From Cytophagaceae bacterium (GTDB taxonomy: Bacteria > Bacteroidota > Bacteroidia > Cytophagales > Cytophagaceae): a stretch of 20,184 nucleotides of DNA. Made by a program: the position numbers and the translations under genes. Positions 14,916 through 20,184 of the stretch are shown here, piece by piece. The first letter of the stretch is position 1. Every line of letters starts with the position of its first letter. The notes under the pieces are model-generated. The model was not told the origin of the DNA and made no database searches. It saw only the letters and a list, made by a program, of their open reading frames with translations. The stretch spans positions 1 through 20,184 of the forward strand of contig JAGKWN010000074.1 in the NCBI GenBank assembly GCA_021151805.1, written 5' to 3'.

Positions 14916-15317
14916 TTACTTGTTAAAAGATCTGTTGAGTTGATACAAAACACAAGCAGTTATAAAAAAGAAACTTTCTATAAGTAGCCATCGAGTGCCG
15001 AATGCGCCCAGTGTACCTTCTGTAAATATGGTAATGATTCTGGAGAGGGCATAGAAGCCCCAGAGCATCGAAAGAAACAGAAGTCCCAGGGGTACATTTT
15101 TTCTAATAAGATACAGCAGGCTTATACATATTGTTAATCCTGCGCCGCCGTAAACACCTCTTATTGAGCTGTAGGCGTCGGTATTGGTTAATTGGACTTG
15201 TACGAGATTCATGACAGCTTGGGGATCATGAAAAGCCATCAAGCTCACCGATAATATACACAGTGCTGAAAAGATTATAAAACCTTTGGATGCGAAAAGA
15301 ATCGTTTTTGTTTTCAT
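14916..15317 (-). CDS. DUF4345-like four-helix membrane protein
   Basis: The 133-residue product starts at the ATG at 15317 (MKTKTILFASKGF). It has four hydrophobic segments: about 5-27, 55-74 (SIRGVYGGAGLTICISLLYL), 79-101 and 108-130. The IRGVYGG motif between helix 1 and 2 fits DUF4345, a family of small inner-membrane proteins of unknown function. Its frame is open further upstream, but that part has no homologous features. It lies 67 bp after the Crp/Fnr gene and 10 bp before the DinB gene, and probably forms a unit with the latter. Confidence 0.75.
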   Translation of the reverse strand: MKTKTILFASKGFIIFSALCILSVSLMAFHDPQAVMNLVQVQLTNTDAYSSIRGVYGGAGLTICISLLYLIRKNVPLGLLFLSMLWGFYALSRIITIFTEGTLGAFGTRWLLIESFFFITACVLYQLNRSFNK

Positions 15318-15366
15318 AAAGATGATGTTTATGAAACAAAATTGACGTAAATGCTTTTCGAAAATA

Positions 15367-15380
15367 TTGGTGTTTACCAA
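15367..15380 (-). terminator. Weak hairpin downstream of the Crp/Fnr gene
   Basis: TTGGT (15367-15371) and ACCAA (15376-15380) form a 5-bp stem with a 4-nt loop just after the Crp/Fnr stop. On the minus strand it is followed by a TATTTTC tract. It may act as a weak terminator or attenuator between the regulator and the DUF4345 gene. Confidence 0.3.
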
Positions 15381-15384
15381 GATT

Positions 15385-15972
15385 TTAAATTTTTACTTTA
15401 TTCAGTAGTTTACTAAAATTGGTGGCATCAATGCCCAGGTAACTTGCCAGGTACTTATGCGGTACTAACTGCAATATATGCGGACTGCGTTGCAGGAGTT
15501 TCCTGAAACGATCTTCTGACGAAAAGGATTGTACTTCTACCAGGCGTTCCAGCACGCCGGAGAGCGCCTGCACAACTCCTTTCCGGATTAAGATCTCTAT
15601 TCCGATGATGTCTTTGCTGAGTGTTTCAATCTCTGCAAAAGGTGCCCGCAAAAAAACGGATGGCGTTAGCGTTTCATAATAATACCTCGAAGGACTTTCA
15701 TGGATCATGGAATCCAGTACGCCACCAAAGGAAGGCGGGTAAGTAAATACCAGCGTTGCTTCACGGTTCTGGTCATCAAAATAAAATACACGTTGCACAC
15801 CTTCCACAACAAAATATAAATACTTTTCTGTTTGGCCAGGTATGGTTAATTGTTCTTTACGTTTGGCTTCAAACGGTTTCCATAAAGATTCAAATCGAAG
15901 CCATTCTTCGTCTGTAAAAGGATGAATGGAGGTGACTAGTTTTTTAAGTTGTTCGGTTTGCACGTGCATCAT
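15385..15972 (-). CDS. Crp/Fnr-family transcriptional regulator
   Basis: The 195-residue product from the ATG at 15972 has the compact Bacteroidota Crp layout. A cyclic-nucleotide-binding beta roll occupies about 25-115, with PGQTEKYLYFVVEGVQRVFY, TLVFTYPPSFGG and a following SRYYYETLTPSVFLRAP. A dimerisation helix follows, then a winged helix-turn-helix (FRKLLQRSPHILQLVPHKYLASYLGIDATNFSKLL). The phosphate-binding Arg-Ala signature of cAMP-binding CRP is not seen, and no Fnr-type N-terminal Cys cluster is present, so the ligand is unknown. The stop of the upstream metallo-hydrolase gene is 4 bp before this start, indicating an operon. It probably controls neighbouring genes, which is an inference from position. 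Confidence 0.85.
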   Translation of the reverse strand: MMHVQTEQLKKLVTSIHPFTDEEWLRFESLWKPFEAKRKEQLTIPGQTEKYLYFVVEGVQRVFYFDDQNREATLVFTYPPSFGGVLDSMIHESPSRYYYETLTPSVFLRAPFAEIETLSKDIIGIEILIRKGVVQALSGVLERLVEVQSFSSEDRFRKLLQRSPHILQLVPHKYLASYLGIDATNFSKLLNKVKI

Positions 15973-15976
15973 CAGA

Positions 15977-16993
15977 TCAGATATAGATGGTTTCGCCGGC
16001 GCATACATACAAAATGTCGCCACCACTTGGATTTTTTTCCTGCTCGGCTTTTAAGATGCGTATCGGGTCACTGAGCGGCTCATCAGATAAATCAAAGGTG
16101 CCGTAGTGCATAGGGATCAAATGTTTTGCTTTGGTTTCCTGAAAAGCTTTTAGTCCGTCAACAGGAGAGAGGTGGCTTTGGCCCATGAAAAATTCCGGCT
16201 TGTATGCACCAATGCCAATCATGGCATAATCGACTGAAGGAAATATTTTTGCTATATCAGCAAAGTGGCCACCATAGCCACTGTCGCCACCGAAGTAAAT
16301 CGTTTTACCTGTAGCCTGTATAACGAAGCCACCCCACAAACGTTTGTTGGTGTCGGTTAAATACCGTCTGCCCCAATGCCTTGTCGGAACATAAATAATT
16401 TTTAATGCAGCTGGAGTCAGGTATTGCTGGTACCAGCCAGCGGACTGTATCGTGCTGCTGTTTGTTATTTTGCGGATAACAGTGTCAACATGGAGCCCTG
16501 TTAAATAGATAGCATTCGGATTGTTCTTCGCAAGCAGCTCCAGACTCTTTTTATCACAATGATCACGGTGGTCGTGAGAGATGAGAATGTAGTCAATATT
16601 TTTTAATTGCTCAGGTGCTACAGGCAAAGGCGACTTTCGTTTGATTAAAGATACATCAAACAATACCGGGTCGATTAATAAGGTAACTCCTGCTATGCGG
16701 ATAAAGAAAGAAGCGTGGCCGAGCCATACAATACAATCTGCGGAAGATTTCAGAAAGGTTGCATCGGTATGGCAGGCTAATTTCCAGGTGTCTTTTTTCT
16801 TTTCAACCTTTTGCGGATTCTTCATGGTTTGCCATTTCCATAATTCTTTGAACGAATTAATGAAAGGAAATTCATGATTTACAAAACGACCCTTTTCATC
16901 CACGGGAGTACCTGTCCATGCAAAAGGCAATTGAATGGTTTGCAATGCAGGATTGGATACGAAATGTTTACCGGAAGAAATTTTTTCAGCCAT
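15977..16993 (-). CDS. Metallo-beta-lactamase-fold hydrolase, NAPE-PLD/UlaG-like
   Basis: The 338-residue product has a long N-terminal arm and then the metallo-beta-lactamase core: WLGHASFFIRIAGVTLLIDP, the di-zinc motif ISHDHRDHCD (His140, His142, Asp144, His145), PTRHWGRR (His206), an IYFGGDSGYGGHF segment with bridging Asp237, SHLSP (His274), and LIPMHYGTFD (His296). Together with the FVNHEFPF start, this matches the group that includes N-acyl-phosphatidylethanolamine phospholipase D and the RomA-like outer-membrane-associated proteins. A phosphodiester or lipid substrate is plausible but unproven. There is no signal peptide, so it is probably cytoplasmic or on the inner face of the membrane. 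It is the first gene ahead of the Crp/Fnr regulator. Confidence 0.85.
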   Translation of the reverse strand: MAEKISSGKHFVSNPALQTIQLPFAWTGTPVDEKGRFVNHEFPFINSFKELWKWQTMKNPQKVEKKKDTWKLACHTDATFLKSSADCIVWLGHASFFIRIAGVTLLIDPVLFDVSLIKRKSPLPVAPEQLKNIDYILISHDHRDHCDKKSLELLAKNNPNAIYLTGLHVDTVIRKITNSSTIQSAGWYQQYLTPAALKIIYVPTRHWGRRYLTDTNKRLWGGFVIQATGKTIYFGGDSGYGGHFADIAKIFPSVDYAMIGIGAYKPEFFMGQSHLSPVDGLKAFQETKAKHLIPMHYGTFDLSDEPLSDPIRILKAEQEKNPSGGDILYVCAGETIYI

Positions 16994-17018
16994 CGCGGAG
17001 TAACTTTATATAAAATAA

Positions 17019-17044
17019 AAGAGGGACTAATAATAGTCCCTCTT
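17019..17044 (-). terminator. Intrinsic terminator after the flotillin gene
   Basis: AAGAGGGACTA (17019-17029) pairs with TAGTCCCTCTT (17034-17044) across a four-nt loop, and on the minus strand TTTTATTTTAT follows. It lies 41 bp after the flotillin stop and only 25 bp before the start of the metallo-hydrolase gene, which therefore needs either readthrough or a promoter overlapping this hairpin. Confidence 0.82.
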
Positions 17045-17084
17045 AATAGTACGAATTTTTAAGGTTGCTTACAATGCCGGCCTT

Positions 17085-18602
17085 TTATTTTTTAGCTTCG
17101 TTTGAATCTTCAGGTGCATTCACGGTTGGTACATCTTCACCTTTTAAATACGTTGGAAGATTCAGGCCTGCCATATTGAATAGGTCATTTAATGGCGGTA
17201 CCGTTTTCATCATGCCAGATACAAAGTTTGCTGTTGAAGAATTTCCGTTATCGGAGCTTCCGTTTCCGGAATCCCAAACAGTAATTTTATCAATCTTAAT
17301 ATTCTTAACGGCTTCAACCTGTGTTTTAACCAGATCGGGTAATTTTTCAATTAGCAATAACTGAAAGGCTTTTGTAGGATCACCACCGGCAGCAGCTACC
17401 ACCTCTTTGTAACCTTCAGCCTGCTTCGTTAATATTTCATACAAACCTTTTGCTTCCGCTTCCATTTTCGCATAGATCGCATCGGCTTCACCTTTTGCAT
17501 TTTCTCTGATTCTTTCTGCTTCTGCCTGTGCTTCAATGATGGCACGTTGTTTAGCAATCTCTGCCGGAATAACGATGTTGGCAATCTGTGTGGAACGTTC
17601 TCTTTCAGAACGAGCCAATTCGGCTTTCTGTTCTGCTACGTATGCTTCTTCTAATGCTTTTGCCTGCTGTACTTTTTCAGCGGTGATTGCAATACGCAGT
17701 GATTCTGCTTCTTTCTCTCTACGCAATGCTTCTGAATTCGCAATGGAAATTTTTGCTTCGTTTTCCCCTTTAATGGCAATCGCATTGGCTTCAGATGTTT
17801 TTACACGGGTATCACGTTGTGCTTCTGCTTTACCAATCGCTTCATCTTTTGCAGCAGATGCAATACTGATCTCTTTATCTTTTTGAGTAATGGCAATCTT
17901 AACATCACGGTCTCTGTGTGTTTCCGCAATTTGTGTATCTTTTTCACGGTCAGCTAAAGCTTTACCGGTTTCACCAATTTTCTCCTGTTCTGCAACACTT
18001 ACTTTTGCTTCGTTGATCGCTTTCGCCGCAGCTTCTTTACCCAACGCCTCAATGTAGCCAGACTCGTCTTTAATATCGGTAACGTTTACGTTGATTAATT
18101 TCAAACCGATTTTCTTTAATTCACTGTCAACATTTTTTGAAATGTTATCTAAGAATTTATCACGGTCTGAATTGATCTCTTCAATGGTCATGGTTGCAAT
18201 AACCAGACGCAGCTGTCCGAATAAAATATCTTTTGCCAGTTCCTGAATATTTTCGTGAGACAAACCAAGTAATCTTTCAGCTGCTGTGTTCATTGTATCT
18301 GCCTCTGTTGAGATTGCGATGGTAAATCTACAAGGTACATCCACACGGATATTCTGTCTGCTTAATGCATTTGTTAAGTTTGCTTCTATAGATAATGGTT
18401 TCAGATCCAGGAATGCATAATCCTGAATAACCGGCCAGATGAAGGCACCACCGCCATGGATACATTTTGCAGAAGAACCGCCGGTACGGCCATAGATAAC
18501 AAGTATTTTATCGGAAGGACAGCGCTTGTAGCGTGATACCAGCGCAGAAATTGTGACAAAGCCTACAACAGCGGCTACAACAATAATAATGATTGGGGTC
18601 AT
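17085..18602 (-). CDS. Flotillin-like SPFH-domain protein (YuaG/FloT type)
   Basis: The 505-residue product fits the usual length of bacterial flotillins. One N-terminal membrane segment (TPIIIIVVAAVVGFVTISAL, residues 2-21) leads into the SPFH/band-7 domain at about 30-195 (YKRCPSDKILVIYGRTGG, GGGAFIWPVIQDYAFLDL, NVTDIKDESGYIEALG). A long Ala/Glu/Lys coiled coil follows at about 195-400 with EA-rich repeats (EAKVSVAEQEK, AEAQRDTRVKTSEA, AQAEAERIRENAKGEADAI). A C-terminal tail ends with Gly/Ser-rich and acidic sequence. Flotillins oligomerise on the inner membrane and organise membrane microdomains. The NfeD-like gene ends 20 bp before its start, the same gene order as the Bacillus yuaF-yuaG pair, so the two are one operon. 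Confidence 0.92.
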   Translation of the reverse strand: MTPIIIIVVAAVVGFVTISALVSRYKRCPSDKILVIYGRTGGSSAKCIHGGGAFIWPVIQDYAFLDLKPLSIEANLTNALSRQNIRVDVPCRFTIAISTEADTMNTAAERLLGLSHENIQELAKDILFGQLRLVIATMTIEEINSDRDKFLDNISKNVDSELKKIGLKLINVNVTDIKDESGYIEALGKEAAAKAINEAKVSVAEQEKIGETGKALADREKDTQIAETHRDRDVKIAITQKDKEISIASAAKDEAIGKAEAQRDTRVKTSEANAIAIKGENEAKISIANSEALRREKEAESLRIAITAEKVQQAKALEEAYVAEQKAELARSERERSTQIANIVIPAEIAKQRAIIEAQAEAERIRENAKGEADAIYAKMEAEAKGLYEILTKQAEGYKEVVAAAGGDPTKAFQLLLIEKLPDLVKTQVEAVKNIKIDKITVWDSGNGSSDNGNSSTANFVSGMMKTVPPLNDLFNMAGLNLPTYLKGEDVPTVNAPEDSNEAKK

Positions 18603-18622
18603 GTTTAAAGTAAAGTTAAAAG

Positions 18623-19189
18623 TTAAAGCGTTTCTACTAATAAAATATTTTCATTAAGAATTTTTACAATTTTGACAGTCGCTCCGGAAGAAATTTTCGT
18701 TTCATTTTCAGTCATGGCATCCAGCTCGTGCATGGATCCGCGTACACTCACCAGAATTTTTCCCCGGCCTGATTTGGCACCAGGAATCGTTAAGTATACT
18801 TCAGCAGATTTATTCAGTGTTTCTTCATAAGAAAATGAATTGTCTTCTGCCAGCTTCTGCAATTCACGGATGATGGCAAAGAACATGTATACAAATAACG
18901 CGCCAATCGCTACTGAAAGTATTGTCAGGAGGGCAGGATTGATGCTGTTATAAAAGGATATACCTGTCCAGCTAAAACCCAATAAAAAGTTTATCAGGTT
19001 TCTGAAAGAGAAAAGCTGAAAATGTGAATCGCCATTTTCCAGGTCTCCGTCAAAGTCTGTATCTATTCCGTCGGCGCTATCCCCTCCGAAAAATGTCATG
19101 ATGGTTTGGATCAGAAAAATTATACTCGTAGGTATTGCGATGTACCAAAATATCCTTAAGAAAGGATCAAGACTATCGAAGTATTCCAT
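18623..19189 (-). CDS. NfeD/YuaF-like membrane protein, flotillin partner
   Basis: The 188-residue product has three transmembrane segments (about 10-34, 63-82 and 87-110), a charged linker (LQKLAEDNSFSYEETLN) and a C-terminal OB-fold domain at about 125-188 (SAEVYLTIPGAKSGRGKILVSVRGSMHELDAM, then a KISSGATVKIVKI strand). This is the usual layout of NfeD-like partners of SPFH proteins. The loop between helices 1 and 2 is strongly acidic (SADGIDTDFDGDLENGD), with a DxDxDG-like spacing that could bind calcium; this is an inference. Its length is close to Bacillus YuaF. It is the first gene of the flotillin operon. Confidence 0.85.
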   Translation of the reverse strand: MEYFDSLDPFLRIFWYIAIPTSIIFLIQTIMTFFGGDSADGIDTDFDGDLENGDSHFQLFSFRNLINFLLGFSWTGISFYNSINPALLTILSVAIGALFVYMFFAIIRELQKLAEDNSFSYEETLNKSAEVYLTIPGAKSGRGKILVSVRGSMHELDAMTENETKISSGATVKIVKILNENILLVETL

Positions 19190-19399
19190 AGGTGTTAAGT
19201 TACGTTATTTTTTATTGTGAATCCGGTAAGAAATTGGGATGTTGAAAAAGTAATAATTTTAATGGGGAAAATTATATCTGTTTCTTCATTTTTCGCTTAC
19301 ACAGGCATATATATACGAAGTAAGTGATTGCAATGTTGGAGTTTGTTGAAATATATTCTTAAGAAAGTAAAAGTTGAAAATTATAAAATATATGCTTTG

Positions 19400-19436
19400 A
19401 AAAAAAGCAGGGATGCATTTTAAGTAAATGCATCCC
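19400..19436 (-). terminator. Intrinsic terminator after the porin-like gene
   Basis: GGGATGCATTT (19410-19420) pairs exactly with AAATGCATCCC (19426-19436) across a five-nt loop. On the minus strand the stem is followed by TGC and a run of seven T (19400-19406). It lies 15 bp after the porin-like gene stop. The remaining stretch from 19190 to 19399 is AT-rich and shows no gene. Confidence 0.87.
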
Positions 19437-19451
19437 TTGTAAAAAGTTATA

Positions 19452-20144
19452 TCAGTTTGAACCGAATTTATAACATAAGCCAACCAACAGACTGGTGGAA
19501 TTAGTTTTAATACCCCAATTTTCATTGGTGTTTTTATTGATATTTGTTAAACCAAAATTATTTCTCAATTCAAAAGACAAAGCAATATTATCCTGTAGTG
19601 GAATAGCCAGGCCAATGCCCGCTACGACTCCCATGTTTAATGTTTTATAATTTTCAGTGTTTGTTTGTTTCTCTGTTTGGTCCTGAAATTTAACCACATA
19701 TTTTTCTTTTAGTAACAGATTAAAACTGGGGCCTGCATGAACGAACCCTGTAATATGTCCATCGTTGTTGTTGTGTCTGTCACCGCCCCCAAAATTTATT
19801 TTTGCTAATACAGGTATAGTAATATAATCAAAGGTAGCATGAGCTTTTACTGTTCCAATAACATTACCGGAGTTATCTGTTGCCATAGCATCTTTGAATT
19901 TATATCTCCAGCCTTCATAACCAGGGTCAATGCGCAAGGCAAACATATCGGTAATATTATATTGTAAAAAAAGACCGCATGATCCCGAATAATCGGCTTT
20001 GGTTGAATTTTGTATTTGATCGTTTTTAAAACGCATAGCGGTTAAATTGGGTCCTGCTTGAAGACCAAGCTCAAATCTATAATCCTGGGCAAAAGATCCG
20101 GATAATACGAATATTGATAAAAGGAAAGCTGAAAGGTGTTTCAT
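19452..20144 (-). CDS. Porin-like outer-membrane beta-barrel protein
   Basis: The 230-residue product has a signal peptide (MKHLSAFLLSIFVLSGSFA, cleavage after residue 19). Alternating amphipathic strands follow, in the pattern of the small outer-membrane barrel family PF13568: FELGLQAGPNLTAMRF, a GLFLQYNITDMFALRIDPGYE segment, YITIPVLAKINFG, GFVHAGPSFNLLL, NMGVVAGIGLAIPLQDNIALSFELRNNFGL, and a final LLVGLCYKFG. The AGPN and IPVLAKI motifs are typical of this family. It is an outer-membrane protein of unknown role, with about eight predicted strands. It is a single gene with its own terminator. The start is the only ATG that gives a signal peptide, and the window holds 40 bp upstream of it. 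Confidence 0.85.
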   Translation of the reverse strand: MKHLSAFLLSIFVLSGSFAQDYRFELGLQAGPNLTAMRFKNDQIQNSTKADYSGSCGLFLQYNITDMFALRIDPGYEGWRYKFKDAMATDNSGNVIGTVKAHATFDYITIPVLAKINFGGGDRHNNNDGHITGFVHAGPSFNLLLKEKYVVKFQDQTEKQTNTENYKTLNMGVVAGIGLAIPLQDNIALSFELRNNFGLTNINKNTNENWGIKTNSTSLLVGLCYKFGSN

Positions 20145-20184
20145 ATTAAAGTATAGCTGATTAAAATTTTGTATAAATCAATTT

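Noticed and set aside
19286..19525. 79-codon minus-strand ORF overlapping the porin-like gene end
   Set aside because: It uses another frame through the final barrel strand and the terminator hairpin, with no independent support.

Overview
The window looks like chromosome from a Cytophaga-type member of the Bacteroidota. The composition is AT-rich. Two secreted proteins end in a type IX secretion (T9SS) type A sorting domain. A large carboxypeptidase-regulatory-domain/beta-barrel outer-membrane protein and a PF13568-like porin are present, Shine-Dalgarno sequences are not evident, and the few recognisable -7 elements fit the Bacteroidota form TAnnTTTG. No SusC/SusD pair, tRNA, rRNA, CRISPR array, intact insertion sequence or phage gene was seen. 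Genus-level assignment (Cytophaga-like) is inference.

Layout. The left part is on the plus strand: a T9SS-exported protein with two tandem LamG-like domains (76-1776); a 42-bp palindromic terminator; an ABM-fold mono-oxygenase-like protein and a MORN/YwqK-repeat protein with a TonB C-terminal domain (1862-2985); a 928-residue outer-membrane barrel protein (3166-5952); a lipoprotein GH3 beta-glucosidase (6200-8476); and a 7TMR-DISM membrane receptor that ends in an IS1595-type transposase zinc ribbon (8580-10352). The remaining large genes are on the minus strand. A P-loop kinase and a COG2187-type phosphotransferase overlap and meet the receptor gene tail to tail. An intergenic region (11859-12272) carries three 22-bp-phased repeats, two divergent -7 elements and a 22-codon ORF. 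It is followed by a 64-residue protein ending CEGCGS and a T9SS-exported parallel beta-helix protein. Next, in transcription order, is the set metallo-beta-lactamase-fold hydrolase, Crp/Fnr regulator, DUF4345 membrane protein, DinB-fold protein and tautomerase-like protein (16993 down to 13904). Then come a flotillin/NfeD pair (19189 down to 17085) and a small porin-like outer-membrane protein (20144 down to 19452).

How the genes relate. The LamG protein, beta-helix protein, GH3 enzyme and barrel proteins form a cell-surface and periplasmic set suited to binding and degrading polysaccharide, but they are not one operon. The flotillin/NfeD pair matches the yuaF-yuaG type membrane microdomain module. 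The Crp/Fnr cluster looks like a regulator with small stress or metabolic genes.

The most unusual item is the receptor fused to a transposase DNA-binding region (zinc ribbon plus putative helix-turn-helix, no DDE nuclease). It suggests a membrane-tethered DNA-binding sensor built from a domesticated transposase part. The second most unusual is the intergenic region at 11859-12023, where phased repeats surround a pair of divergent promoter-like elements.
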